From positions 53,027 through 117,026 of the forward strand of contig VZSF01001964.1 of NCBI GenBank assembly GCA_013398295.1: 64,000 nt of DNA, in the 5' to 3' direction. The stretch is from Chionis minor (Eukaryota; Chordata; Aves; Charadriiformes; Chionididae). The position numbers were made by a program, and so were the translations under genes. Shown one piece after another: positions 47,206 through 59,827 of the stretch (its first letter is position 1; each line of letters begins with the position of its first letter). The notes beneath the pieces were generated by a model, which worked only from the letters and a program-made list of their open reading frames with translations, was not told where the DNA came from and did no database searches.

Positions 47206-49820
47206 AGAAAGGGATGATCGAAGGAGGTCCTCCGGCCTGACACCAGGTTGTGCCATGGGCTCCCTCTGCAGCAGGTTGCCCCTGCACTCAGGTGGCCGGT
47301 GCAGCCCAGAACACTCTGCCAGCACAAGCAATTCCTCCCAGGTCAAGGACCTGGCATGGTGCAGGGTGTCACTTACAGCCAGACGTGGATGGCACAAGCT
47401 GGGGGGGTTTAACTCATCTCAGCGGGCTGGACCCCTTCCTGAGGAGCACAGAGCTCCTGAGCTCAGCTGGCTGCCGGGAGCAGGGGCGGGGGAACACAGC
47501 AAGGTGACAACCAGCCCCAGTGCTGGCTGTGCCCTCACGCCTGATGCCCCGAGCCGTGGCACAGGCAGAGCCAAAGTGCCAGGGCTGTGGTCCATCAGAT
47601 CCCTTGGGGGATGGTCATCCTGCCAAGGAGGTGTTAATCTTGCAGGAAGGAGATGCTTTTCCTGAGAGTTACTTTGATGCTGCCTGCACCTGTAAAATCG
47701 AGGCTCTGTCCCTCCTGGAGCGCCTGTTGGATTTGAACATAGTGACCTTCTGCAGATGGGTCACCTGTGCCCTCTCCAGCCAGGTTGGGTCTATTTGTCC
47801 TGGGCTCTGACCCCAGACACAGGGCCTGAGCCCATCCAATGTGGATGGTTAGAAAGAGGGAGATGCCATTTTCTAGAGCTCTTGAAGGGGGTGGATGCCA
47901 AAAGTGCACCACCCATCTGCACCTCACTGCTGACCGCTCAAAGCTCAGCGTGCCCCAGCACCTCCTGGGCAGGTCTGGGTGTGCCGAATCCGGCACACCG
48001 GAGGGTCTGGAATGGAATCCAGGCACAGTGATCCATGATCATACATCAAGGACAGACAAAGCTTGAGGCTTGTGCTGTTGTCTTCTCGCACGGTGCGGAG
48101 ATGGACATCAGCAGACCCTATCAGTGTCAGCAGGTCACTCACTTTCCAGTTAGAAAGGAGTTGTTACACTGAAAATAATTGACCCTTAATGCCAGCTGCA
48201 GGGACCAGAGCATGCATTGCCTTGAGGTTACGCTCCTTCCAATCCATCTGCTGTCCCTGTGTCGAGCTCGGATGTCTCTCCTTCTGCCCCAGCCCCCAGC
48301 TCTCCTCTCAGCTTTCAGAGCCACCCTGGCTCCCAGGATGTGCATTCTTCCTTCTCCCACCACCTCCACTGCTCCACAAAGATGAACGAGGTCAGGGACA
48401 GGTGATATGTCACCGCCAGTTCCTCTGTAATCCAGAAGGGACCTGGGACAAGGCTTAGCTAACCAATATCCATCAGCTGCTGGGGGCATCGCTCATTCTA
48501 ACATCACAAAGGTGATGTTCTTCTTGCTTCATCTGAGCTACCGCTCTGGTGAAAGCACCAAGAGACCAGGTTTTCAGGGGGAGTTACTGACAGTGATTGG
48601 GGGATGCTGCTGCGCTTTGAGGGTCCTTGTCACATGCTGCCCCCCACTTGTGAGCCGTGGCAGGCTAAGAACTTTGGATTCTCTCTGTCCTAAGTCTCTC
48701 GAAAAGGAGCTGCCCCATTCAAACATTTTAGCCATGTGGTTTCTGGAAGGTAAACAGACAAGCAAATGGTACATTTATGCAGTGGTATAAATGGACTGGA
48801 GGAAAGTCATTCCTTTCCCTGCCTCTGATCTGCTTGCTGGCCTTGGCAGGGCCATGTCCCACCCCCATGCCTCTATTTCTCCTCTGCCTTGTGCATGCAG
48901 CTTGCAGCCCTCTTGGAGGGAATCAAGGATAACAAGGGCTGGTTTGGGCTGGGATATCTGGTGCCTCAGGATGAGCAGTAACCATGGCTGTTGCTGCACA
49001 CTCGGGCTTTCCCCGGGCACGCAGGCACTGAAGCTCTCCCTGCCCACCCACGTCCATGCAATGTAGGTTGGATGCTGTGCCCATTCGGGACCTCAATAGG
49101 AAGGAGGCTGCTGGACACTTTTGTGGATCTCTTGAGTATGGACTTGGTGGCAGACATGGAAAGCCACAGCAAGGAGGCAGGACGGGCAAATGAAAAGCAG
49201 CTGCTGCTGGGGCACAGCATGGCAAACAGCTGTCTCCCCCAGCAGTGTCTGTCTGAAGCTTTCAGGGGAGGGAAGTCATAAAGCTGGGAAAGCGAGGGAA
49301 CTGGAAGCAATACTGGAGAAGCCAGAATTCATTTGCCTATGGAAATCTCCTTATAGCCATGGCAGGGTCTTGCTGTGCTCAACGCTTTCAGGGAGAGGGC
49401 GGCTGCGCAGCTCTGTTCCCACCCCACTCCCACCCCACTCCCCTGGCTTTCCCTTACGGCACTGCTCCGTGGGGACATTCAGAGAGGGAAAGGGCAGCGC
49501 GAGGCCAGGCTGGCGGCACGGGGCAGTGAGCGGGGCAGGTTTGCCATCCAGCCCTTCGCAGGTGCAGGGCGATGCCTCTGCCACGCTCGCCTCTACACTC
49601 CTACCCTTCAGGCTCTCTCACATTCCGGTCTGTCTTCCCACATCTCTGCTGCCTTTTTATCATCAGTGCCTTTGCTCGATGGGAACATCCGGCCGAGATG
49701 CAGCAGTGCACTGCCATTTCCACCGGCATCAGTGGCACGGCAGGCACGAGGCAGCCTAGTTGTCATCACGGGGAGGGTTTTAGCCCGGCAGGGAGAGGGT
49801 AGCAGGACCAGCCCCGGCCA
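47206..49820. other. Unassigned intergenic sequence
   Basis: Unique, moderately G+C-rich sequence. The longest frames (156, 189 and 150 codons) overlap each other in different frames and have no recognisable domain. Confidence 0.35.
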
Positions 49821-49824
49821 GGGG

Positions 49825-50300
49825 TAAGCCTGGGGCACAGCACGCTACAAAATTGACGGCGACCGGCTGCAGCGAAAGAAGGAAAAGCTGATTTACGCCC
49901 CCGCCATCTCCACGCTGCTTGGTTCCAGCAGAGCTAAAGTGCCGGTTTTGCCTGTACTGGGCCCATTGCGGTGCAAGATCCTGCCAAAGTGTGAGAGGGA
50001 TGTGTGGTGGAAAGCGTACCAGGGGTGGTATTGTCTACACGCAAATGCTCAACTTTATGTACTTTTAACTAGAGGTGTAACAGATGGTTGGATTTCGGTC
50101 CAAGCAGCGGAGAGCCATGCCCATTCCGGCTGGAGCCAATCAATCCCGCCACTCTAGGGAAAACGGCAAGCTGGGTTTGGAAGCGCGGCTGCCAGCAATC
50201 CAGAGGAAGGCTTTGCACAGGCGAATGTGGGCCGCTGCCATGCGAAACCAGGGAAACGGGATTAAAAAGACATCGAGGCAGACAGCAGAGCACGGCGCCG
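49825..50300. promoter_or_regulatory. Candidate element in CpG-enriched sequence
   Basis: CpG density rises. The motifs GCTGATTTACGCCCCCGCC, CAACTTTATGTACTTTTAAC, CCAATCAATCCCGCC (CCAAT box plus ATCAAT) and CGGGATTAAAAAGACATCG appear without repeats. A weak promoter or enhancer is possible, but no TATA or donor defines a transcript. Confidence 0.33.
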
Positions 50301-51840
50301 CGGGCCTTCCCCCAAGCAAATGGTGGGAGAGGCAGCGAGCAGCCGGGGCTCAGCCTCCCACCGACCGGCTGCTCCTGCGCACGGGCACAGAACGGGAAAG
50401 GGAAAGGGCTTCACTGGGGAGGGGAGACGAGTTTTGTGGGGATGGGGAGAAGGCTTTCTGCATGCGGCTGAGCTGGGGGAAGGGGCTGCCTGCGATGCTC
50501 TGCCCGCTCACAGTGTTCTGCCCGATCCCATCACCTGCCTCCACAGCCCCCAGTGCTGTTTCTGTGTGGGATAGGGACTGTCCCCCACTGCCATGGCTCC
50601 TGCTCTTCACAGCCCCACAACCAGGGCAATATGCCTCCTCCAAACCCAGGTGCCAGTGGGGATTGGGCACGTGGGTCTGCAAACCCCAGCCGGCTCTGCT
50701 CCAGGGCACCATGACTGGGGTCCAGGAGAAGGAGGAGTCTTGTGGTGGGGACATGGCCTCACCCCAGCACAGCCCACACTGGGAGACGAGTATGGACAGG
50801 GCTGAGGCAGGTCTCACACCAGGGATCACAAGGGAGATTTGCTGTTGGTTTCTGGGGAACTTTTGGGCTGATGGAAGGGAATAAGGAAGGAAGTGTAGAG
50901 GTGTCTGAGTTGGGCTAAATCAAGGGTGCAGTTTAAGGTCTGGGTTATAAGGAGTGGGTGATGGGAAAGATCATCCAGTGGTGGTTATGGGAAACTGAGC
51001 TGGGAGATTACAGCCAGGACGAGTTTTTAACATAACAGCTTTCAAGATAATGAAGAGCAGAGGGACACAAACATCATCACCTCTCTGTTTCTCAGGCTCC
51101 TCACCACCTAAAGCAATGGCAGATCATTGCTCGCTTACTGCATAAGGTGCTGAATTTCCCACAAATCCCAAGAGAACTGATTTATCCTTATGGTGTGAAG
51201 GGCTGGATAAGCACACGGGTTCTGCCACCCCTTTCAGGCCCACATTATGGGGTAAAATGTCTGCATCACACCTTCCCTGAGCATCTCCCCAAACTTCATG
51301 GGCATTTCTGCCTTCAGGGCACACAGATTTGCTCCCTACATAGTCGACCCTTCAGCAACAAGGATCATTTGAAATGCAGCTTTATCCTTTTTTCTCAAAT
51401 ATATGCTCATATTGAGAGAAGGATAGACAGACCAACAGAGGTAAAATTTCCCCGTGCCCCTCACCTCCTGCTAGTGAACCTGCAAGGCTGAAGCATGGTG
51501 GGAGCAGATACAGCCAGAGACAACCAACAGCCGAGCCCACGGTTCATTTACGAGGTGCTCAGCAAACACCCAGTGTTTGGGAGGTGTCCCTCTGGATGCA
51601 GCCTCGGGGGCTGCATGTGGCAGTGCGGATCATCAGATCAGGAGCTGCAGTCGGAGGTCGTAGGGAAGAAAGTGATTTTGTTTAATGTCTTCTGGAGACC
51701 AAGGGATTTTGGAAAATCACTAGAATTATGGATCCTGGCAGGAAACCCACGCTCCATTTCAGTGCTGTCAACACCAAGCAGCCAAAAAACCTGGGAAGCA
51801 GGTTCAAAATCATGAGAGAATGCTTAAACTGATGAGAAGG
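50301..51840. other. Unassigned intergenic sequence
   Basis: Unique sequence. The 266-codon frame on + that ends at 50884 is G+C-driven and not recognisable. Confidence 0.35.
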
Positions 51841-51866
51841 AAAAAAAAAAAAAAAGAAAAAAAAAA
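51841..51866. repeat. Poly(A) tract
   Basis: A15-G-A10. The body of a retroposon to its left was not recognised. Confidence 0.85.
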
Positions 51867-53475
51867 GTGTGGTTTATCCTTGTCCCTTGCCATGGGTTTG
51901 TCCATAACGTCTGCTCATCTTCAAGGGTACCTCTGTCACCCCAAAACTCAGGTGAGAAAACCCACATGTGCTAGCTGAACTGCCCCCACGGTTTTGAGCG
52001 AAACATTAAAAACTTGCAAAAACGCAGTGAAGCAATGAGACTGGGTGACCTGAGGAGTCTGCCCAGCAGGGCAACAGGCAGCCCTAGGGCTGAAGTTCTA
52101 GAGGACTGTTTAGAGGAAGACATCTGCATCAAGGACATTTTGGTCCCTGCCCATCACTGGCACCATTCACCAGTCTAAAAGTTGCATGCGTATGACTGAG
52201 ACAGATACACATCGCAGCGAGGCGGCAGGGAGACAGCAGGCAGCCTTCTGCAATTAAAATGAAGTATTTCAAGCAAGTCTGGCTCTTTCCTCACTCCTAT
52301 CACATTGCAAATGCCTCAGAAAGTCTCTCCAAGGGCTTATTCCCCAGGCTGGCAGGGTTGGTGCCCACCATGATGACATCAAGCCTTTCACATCACCCCC
52401 ACAGAGCTGAGGGGTTTAACATGTTTCAAAGACTTGTTCTCCCTCCCCCCACCCCACAACTCCACATTCTCTCTCATAGTCACATTCCCAGGTACCACCC
52501 AGCAGATGTTTACGGTGCTTTTGTGAAACATTTCCGCTTTCTGGAGCTTACCAAGTTTGCTCTGTCTCGCAGGTGCTCTTGTCTGGAGAATGCGATGTCA
52601 TGAAACGACTGCTCTGACAGCAGGCATGTCCTCCCGCCCCTAGCTCCTCTCTCTATCCAGCAGACAGGGTACCATGTCTAGAGGGACCAAGGAAAACCTT
52701 GTGGAGACTGAGGACACTTGTCCTTATACTTCTGCTATAACCCTTATCATTCCCAAGGCATGATAATTTCATAGCAGGGTCCAAAAGTCCCTTGGATGTT
52801 TCATCTGCATCAGAATTCCTTGCATGTTTCATTTTACATCTGCAAAGCCCTCCCGGCCCCAGGAAAGTGAAGTACAAAAAAGGCACCGAAACCTGGGTAG
52901 GAAGAGGAACAAACCCACAGTGTTGCAGCACAAGATGGGGCCTGGCTGAAGACAGTCTGTCATCCTGGCAGCACTGCCTTGGGTGCTGCCAGTGGATGCT
53001 CTCCACCTTTGTTCAATGCACTGATGCCCAGCTTAGGTCATACGTATGAGAGTATGTGTGAGCCTCAAGCTCCTGGTCTGCTTTGCCGAAACTCCTCAGG
53101 AGGCTCTGGAGATTTTGGTGAGCTGGGATGAGCTCCGTGCCCTGCTGCTTCTGTTTCACCCTTGCAACCCCAGTAGCCAGCCTTCACATCCACAGCTGTC
53201 TTCCCTCCTCCATCAGCCAACCCCATGCATCAGCTGGGCACCTTCCTCCAATTCATGCTGATGGCCTAACATCTTCCCCGGGTGTTTGCCCAACAGTGGA
53301 CACCACAGAACTCCCCACTGCCCACCACGCTATGCATGTCATTGTCTCTCTGAGGTGCGTCTTGGTTTTCTTTGGTCTTCTCCATCAGCTGCTCAGTTCT
53401 GAATGATGGGAGGTTCACCTTTCCCACACTCAGCTCCATGTTTCCAGGCTGACAAGCTTTACCAAGGACTATGGA
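51867..53475. other. Unassigned intergenic sequence
   Basis: Unique sequence. No gene, RNA or repeat was recognised. Confidence 0.35.
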
Positions 53476-53479
53476 CGTC

Positions 53480-53800
53480 TCTGCTGTCAGACAGGCTGAG
53501 GAGTGGGTGAGCAGGGATTAACGGTGTGTCGCCTCTTCCTGAACAAGTGGAGTTATCAGGTGGCAGATTCATAACAAATGAAAGGAAGATCTTATCTGCA
53601 TAGCTTGTAGATCAGCCGTGAAACTCATTACCCCGGGATATCATGGATGCCAAAAGATTATATGGGTTGAACAAGTGGTTAGACACGTTCATGGAAGAAC
53701 AATCTATCTGCAGCTATAAACCACAAAGGTATCACTTCTGACTCAGGACTCTCTGAACCACAAACTGCCAGGGGCTGGGAAAGTATCCCAGGGAAGCATG
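53480..53800 (+). repeat. Ancient L3/CR1-type LINE fragment
   Basis: GGCAGATTCATAACAAATG, GAAGATCTTATCTGCATAGC, GTGAAACTCATTACCCCGGG, ATATCATGGATGCCAAAAG, GGTTAGACACGTTCATGG, AAGAACAATCTATCTGCAGC and CTGCCAGGGGCTGGG follow the landmark order of an old CR1/L3 3' region ('...aactcattgccacaggatgt...gatgccaaaag...ttagacaaattcatggaggaca...ctatta...tgccagaagctggga'). Confidence 0.72.
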
Positions 53801-54770
53801 CCGTATACTTGCTAATGTTTGTATTATAATATAATGTAATACTGTAGTGATAATGATATACTGTATAATTGGGCCTTTTTCTCTCTTGGGACATCCACCA
53901 CCAGCCAGCAGCAGAGCCAGGATTTGGGGCTAGGCAGACCTTCATTAGACCCTATATGGCCTTCCCCAGCCTCTTGTATATGGTGACTATAGGTGAGTGC
54001 CGGGTTGACTGCCGTTAGCACTCCTGCAAACACGTAGCTCTCGTATCACTGAGCTGCCTCGTTATTCTCCAAAGGAGACAAGCAGGGTTAAAGCCTCTGA
54101 TTCTGAGGTGGCTCATGAACCTCGATGTGCATGTCAAACCCCTGCCTGTGCCAGGGAGAAGCTGGTGGTAAGCTGCATGTTTGACCGAACTCTGAATCTA
54201 AAACCAACTGCGTCAATCTCCGAGTCAGTGTTGTCTTGGGTGTGGACGTCTGTGTCTTTCATGGAAAACTATCGATTATGGAAAGACTTTCATCTGAAAA
54301 TAGCTTTTTGTTTCTCAGGAATAGATTCCTTTCCATTGCTCATCTCCTCTCAACTGATGCAACAACATTGGCTTTTCACTGCTGTTTCGCATTATCCCCT
54401 CGGCACCCCCAGAAGCAGCACCATCTCCTGTGCTCCTGGACCATGGAGAACCACTCCCATTCCCAGCACAGCCAGGTGCCACAACATGTAGGTCTCAGAT
54501 GCTGCCCTGCTCCATTTCCATGAGCGAGTATAGACCTTCTGCCCCTGTCCACCATCTTGTAAAGCAGAACGAGCCTGGCTTACCTCATCCGGACATTTTT
54601 GGGACTGAATCAATAGTTTTGGGGCAGGAGAGCATCATGGGCTTGACACAAGCTGGTCCTGGGTCAAACAGCAACCATGACTGCATTCCCACCGGTGTTC
54701 TACCCCCATTGCCTTCGCACCTACCTCTGCCAAAACTCCTGCCTGGGAAAGAGACCTGGAGCTGGGGGCC
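53801..54770. other. Unassigned intergenic sequence
   Basis: Unique sequence. A short A+T-rich patch at 53818-53862 (ATTATAATATAATGTAATAC) is low complexity. No gene was recognised. Confidence 0.35.
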
Positions 54771-54775
54771 GGATT

Positions 54776-54776
54776 T

Positions 54777-54809
<33 letters not shown>
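54776..54809. repeat. (AC)n microsatellite
   Basis: About 16 uninterrupted CA units. It is likely polymorphic. The opposing-strand frame here yields only Cys-Val repeats. Confidence 0.97.
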
Positions 54810-54811
<2 letters not shown>

Positions 54812-56015
54812 AATACCAGGGGAGAATTTTGGGAAGGGAAAAAACCAAAACTTATTTTCCATTCAAATACAACTAGTAATAAAACCAGGGAACACCACCA
54901 CTGGAAATATGCTAAGTAAGCAGAAATCTGGCTAAACAGAAGTTTTCCATGAGGCACCGGGAAATCTCTGAATTGCCATGAGTGCCTTATTTAGTGGTGT
55001 GTGTGCTTTTTGTCCACACAAGTTCCAGTCACTGCAGCCATCAAACATTTTTTAATAGGAGCATTAACTTAAGAATAGCTAACAGTAATATTCCTAGCTG
55101 TGTGGAAACAGCATTTTATTAAATGCTTCACACAGATTTTGTATAATAAAGATGAATATATTATATCCTCTGCCTCCCCCAGAGTGAAACAATAATAGGA
55201 AAATAAAAAAAAAAGCCAATAAAGTGAAACATAAATAGAACATAATGGGACTAGTAGCGAACTGAACTGACTATATAACATCTGCTATTGTTTGCCTGGC
55301 AAGCGCAAACAAGGGGAGAAACCAAGAAAGATTTGAACAGCCCTAACCTCTTTCCCCTCTGCTGCAAGAAAACAGCACTGATATCCCAAGCAGATCTGTT
55401 TCAGAGCTGTGGGAACAGTGCAAACCACAACTTGCAAATTCGTCCTTAAACAAATGTTTCAAATTCACATGGCTTCTGTGCATGGAGCAATTTTCACAAG
55501 TCTTTTGATGCCAACCAGTTTATGCATGAAAATATTCCTGGGTCTGGAGAGTTCTCCATGCAAACATTCATTCATTTAAAAGCTCAGATTTTGCCATGTG
55601 TTTGCCCCTCGCTATTCTCCGGTTCCTGAAGTACTGTCACCCTCTCACCTGAGCGGAAACAAAGCCATGGGAGCTTGGGCAACGAATCCTGCCAACTGAA
55701 GAGGTACGGAAAGAGCCGACATCTATGGGCAAGCCCTCAGCTGGCTCCTGTATAACATAACTGGGGAGCACTTGCCCATATCCAGGACCTTTGGAGAAAT
55801 TGGGATAACTAAGGGATCACACTGTGAGCGGAGGGAAAACAAGGAGGGAGGGATTTTTGCCAGGCAGCTCCTTTGCAGGTAGCTATCTGGCCAGCACACG
55901 GGTTGATACCCGGGGCTCCGCATTTGCAAAATGCAGTCCAGGTTGGTGACCAAACTTAAATCATAGCCATCCTGATAACAAACTGGTAACAGAACTGACC
56001 AGAAGCTGGGGGAAG
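54810..56015. other. Unassigned, A+T-richer intergenic sequence
   Basis: 55040-55290 and 55430-55600 are A+T-rich and non-repetitive (GAGCATTAACTTAAG, GCATTTTATTAAATGC, GAAACAATAATAGG, CATTCATTCATTTAAAAGC). They could contain small regulatory cores. No gene was recognised. Confidence 0.3.
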
Positions 56016-56019
56016 GAAA

Positions 56020-56235
56020 GAAGAGCTAAATGCCTATAAAAGTCATTTTCTCTTTTATTTGTTATCTTGCTTGTAATGATCACACCATGTTTCCTATCTA
56101 TTTTTACAGTAAGTTGTACGCTGATCTCTAGAGGCCCCTGGATGACTTATTATTAACGATGTCTTCTTATTATGGATGGTGATTTATTATCAGAATGATT
56201 CTATTTGTACTGGGTATGCTGTTCTGCTGCCAGCA
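56020..56235. promoter_or_regulatory. Candidate conserved non-coding element
   Basis: GCCTATAAAAGTCATTTTC, CTTGTAATGATCACACC, GACTTATTATTAACGATG, CTTATTATGGATGG and GATTTATTATCAGAATG are packed into 200 bp with G+C-rich sequence to the right. No coding pattern is seen. Confidence 0.36.
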
Positions 56236-56540
56236 CAAAGCTCTGACCATCTTCAGAGCAAAAGGTCGTGTTCTTGCAGCACTACATGCCCAGCTCTGCG
56301 CCGCTGAGCCGGTGGGTCTGCTGGTCACACACACACACAGGGCGAAAGGGCAAAAGAGGAGGGTGGCCCCGGTGCACCCACAGCATCGCAACTGCCCCAT
56401 AGCTGTGGGTGCTTGGGTGATCCTTCTCCCACTGCTGGACTTCGCTCCTTTCTCCTGCTGCTGGACTTCACTCCTCCCTTACTTTCTGCCTACATCCCCT
56501 GCGTGTAACAGGGTCACCATTTAAGGATCTGTATACATCT

Positions 56541-56557
56541 AAAAAAAAAAAAAAAAA
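56541..56557. repeat. Poly(A) tract
   Basis: A17 run, with no recognisable retroposon body. Confidence 0.85.
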
Positions 56558-56877
56558 TCATAGCTCCTGTAATCTTTACCTTGTGTTACCAGTTGATGAA
56601 TGTTTGACCTTAGGGAAACTGAAGCTGCTTTTCTACCCTGTCCTGGAGTTCGTGTACTCCGACCCTCACGGACACTCTCTAGCCATAATAAAAGGCCACC
56701 CGGAGTTTGGCAGTAGGTTTGCAGGGCACCGCAGACTTTTAACACCCGTTTCTTTGCTGAGACTGGCAGAAGAAAGAGGAGCAGGTAGACCGCTTGCCCA
56801 GCAGAAGATTACAGGATTTTAAAGGCAGGAGAGGAGCCGCTCCTGCAAAGTTGTCCCGTGGTTTGGGATAGACCGAA

Positions 56878-57215
56878 CTAGCCCCTCCACCGCTGCTTTC
56901 CCATCTCCGAAGCGGCGGTGAGCGAGCCACAGGGTCCGTGTCGTCGTGTGTCCCGTGTCCCGTGCCCGCCCCCCCGCCACCCCGCCCGCTCCCTGCGCGT
57001 TCGGCGCCCTCCCTCTAGCGGCTGCTGCTGCCCCGCCGGCGCCTCCGCCGCCCCCCCCAGCCGGGGACCCCTGGGGGTCCTGAGCACGGAGGCTTATTTT
57101 TCCATACCTGGCCTCGCAAGGCTTAAATCCACCTTGGCCACAGCCTTTCCCGAGGGTGAGGGGTGCCCGCGCCAGCCGGCCCCGTTGCGCACCCCCCACG
57201 CTGAGCTATTTCTGC
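56878..57215. other. Small CpG island
   Basis: High CpG and G+C (GAAGCGGCGGTGAGCG, CGTGTCCCGTGCCCGCCC, GCGCGTTCGGCGCC, CCGCCGGCGCCTCCGCCGCC). It stands apart from the large island at 59.3-64 kb and may mark a separate promoter or regulatory element. A minus-strand frame of 126 codons here is low-complexity Gly/Ala. Confidence 0.65.
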
Positions 57216-58890
57216 TGTTTGTGGTTGTGATACCACCCTTTCTGCATCTGGCTCACACCCCGTTAGCTCTTAACTGGGGAACGCTGGTAGGTCCTCGTTG
57301 AGTTGTAACACTCACGATGGCAGATGAAGGGAACCCGACTGGTTTTTTCATATGCAAGCAGAATCCAGACCCACGTGTTGCTGCGTATTTGACATCAGCA
57401 AAGACCTGCTTTCCACACCTGGAAAAAGCAGCAGAACTAAATAGACCCCGAGGAGATTTCAAGCAGAAAAATGGGAGAAATCTTGAGGCTGTTCACTACA
57501 CAGGCTTTAATCCGTGCCCAGAAAAAAAAAAAGCCTAAGCAGTAAAGTTCCACCGTTGCAAGCGATCATACATCAGCTGGAAAAGAGCCCTGGGTGCTAG
57601 TCAGGAGGACGTGGGAATTCGGTGGCACAAGATGTCATGAACTGAACAAAACCGAGAAGGGAGATGGGCTGGATCCCAGGACACTCAGACGTGGAATCAC
57701 TAAAGGTGGGGTATTTTTGTATCTATGTGAAACCTCAGAGTTCAGATTCTGGCATTAGAAGAGCAGGAATTAGGCAAATGCCTAACAGAGGAGAGATTTA
57801 TTCATTTTTTTTTAATCCCAGCCTCCTGCAAGAAGCTCTTCTCTCTCTCTCTCTCTCCATCATACCGGCCTTACAGCACTGGAGACAGGGAGCCAGTCTG
57901 ATCCGACAGCGATCGGTACAGAAACGCTGTAAGCTGACAGCAGCTATTACGCAGGATGGGAAATGCCAGCCACCATTACAGGATGCTAAAAGTACCCATA
58001 GAAAGAGCCAAGCCTGATCCAAGCCCGTCTGAGGAAAGTGTCTAAGGTTCCTGGGGCAGAAAAGCTGAATAAAATAAACAGGGGTGCAAAGCGTCACATC
58101 GGAGCTGTCGGCTGGCCACGGCCAAGCGGTTGGGGAAAGGCCACTTTTCGAGGGAGGTCTGAGGTGGGCCCCAAGCAGGACGCAGAGAGCAGCTTGGCAC
58201 AGGAGAGAGCGGTGCAGTGGAGCCCTGTGTCCCGCTGCAATGGCTGGGAGAGGCTTGAGAACCGGCTGGTGAAGCCTGGCCCTGGATGGAGGCCACAAGA
58301 GCACAAGACTTTGGTGAGAGAGTCGGGGGAATAGACCAGAGGCTGGAATAGCTTGGCTAGCTCTGGGGTGGGAGGGGGTGTCTGCTGCTAAATGGTGCTG
58401 CAGTTTGGAAGGAAAACAGGGGTTATCTGAGGCCTTGCAAACTCACCTCGTGTGAGCTCAAAGTAAAATGAACCGCTGTTTGACCCTGCCTCTAGCTGCT
58501 ACCCCCTCATAATAGGACCTGAGAGGGACAAGGGGAACAAACACAGCAAGCCAAACATGAAGGGATAGATTTTTAGGGACATTTTTCTTTCCAGCAGCAC
58601 TTGTCTGAGTTTGGAGATTTCCCATGAGGTCAGAAAGAGTAGAATGCAAAAAAGTAGATGCAAAAAAGGAGGGGTGGAAAAACAAGAGCACTGAAAGAAA
58701 GAAGTGAGAGGTAGGGAGGAGCAGCCTCACAGCACTCGAAGTTGGAAAAGATCACAGACAAACTCTGGCTTCGCATCTCAGTGCTGCTTTTGCAAGGGGT
58801 GGAAATATTAGTTTTTAATTAATTTTCTTATTGCAGTTGCTGGAAGGGGAGGAGGGAGGGGGATCACCTTCAAAAAAGAAATACAAATAA
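57216..58890. other. Unassigned intergenic sequence
   Basis: Unique sequence with a (CT)9 microsatellite at 57841-57858. No gene was recognised. Confidence 0.35.
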
Positions 58891-58894
58891 CTGC

Positions 58895-59300
58895 TTTAAC
58901 AGGAAACTTTTGCCGCTGTAATTTATTGGAAGGCGAAATGAGCTCCGATTACATTATCCACCCGCACTGTGCCGGCAACGCGTACTTCGGATATTGCGCT
59001 ATAATCCAATGACTGCTCCTGAATTATTAACACCAAGTTGTTATTAGAAGAAGTTGCCTGGCTTATTTCCGCCATTCTCCCCCCCACTCCCTTTATTAAG
59101 TTTGAATTGATTCCCCACACCTCCTCCTGCTCCCCAAAAATGAGCCCTTGCCTCCCTGGCTCCTTCATAGCTGCCACAAACGTTACTTGCATTTGGCAGC
59201 CTGGTGAATTATTCACGCATGCCGGCAGCAGCAGAGATATTACAGGTCTCGGAGGAGCCAGCGCAGCTCGGCTGTCACAGCCCTGGGTGGCTGTGTCATC
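58895..59300. promoter_or_regulatory. Strong candidate conserved non-coding element
   Basis: About 400 bp of dense, non-repetitive motifs: GCTGTAATTTATTGG, CTCCGATTACATTATCC (shares a 12-mer with 18276-18287), GGATATTGCGC, GCTATAATCCAATG (TAATCC plus CCAAT), CCTGAATTATTAACACC, TTTATTAAGTTTGAATTG, CAAACGTTACTTGC, GGTGAATTATTCACGC (near-palindrome) and GAGATATTACAGG. It adjoins the left edge of the large CpG island. This is the best enhancer-like block in the window. Conservation is inferred. Confidence 0.5.
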
Positions 59301-59802
59301 GTCGTCCCCCCATCCAAGAAAGTTTTGTCGGGCCCCGAGTCTCGAGTGAAGTTTTGGGGCAGGGGGGCATCCTGCGGGCAGGCCCTCCCTCCGCTCCTCT
59401 CCCGGATGAAGCGAGGGAGCCCCCGGGCCCGGGCCGAGGTGGGCATCACGCCGGGGCATGACCCCCCGCCCTGCGCGGGAGTGACGGTGAAACCCACCGC
59501 TTGCGCGCTATTTCCAGCCGCCTCCAGGCGCAGCTGCGCGGGCCGGGCGCTACCTGCCCCTGCCTCCCCTGCGCCCATCCCCGCGATCTCAGGGTGAGCC
59601 CCGCGGCCGCGGAGCCCCCGTCCCCTCTCCTCTAGGCTCTTCCCTGGAGCCGAGGGGGGCTGGAGAGAAGGCTGTGGCCGTGTCCCGTCCCAAAACGAGA
59701 GTGACCCAGGGGACAGCCAGGGTGTGAACAGAGGATCGGGGCCGCGCCGATCCCCTCCGGCGGCTCTTCCCCGCTTGCCCCGCCGCCCGGCCTTGCCTTC
59801 CC

Positions 59803-59827
59803 GGGAGTGGGACGGGGTAGGGGGGGG
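59803..59827 (+). other. G-quadruplex-capable motif
   Basis: Four G runs of at least three bases, GGG-agt-GGG-ac-GGGG-ta-G8, with loops of 2-3 nt. This fits the canonical intramolecular G4 pattern on the + strand within the CpG island. Formation in cells is not shown by sequence. Confidence 0.7.

Noticed and set aside
50084..50884. 266-codon open frame on +
   Set aside because: G+C-driven; no recognisable protein features.
54776..54809. Z-DNA-forming (AC)n as a regulatory site
   Set aside because: The repeat is real, but there is no nearby promoter or motif cluster to suggest a function.
57590..57700. Possible antisense MIR-like text (CTAGTCAGGAGGACGTGGGAATTC)
   Set aside because: The match is too short and diverged, and no second landmark of the element was found.
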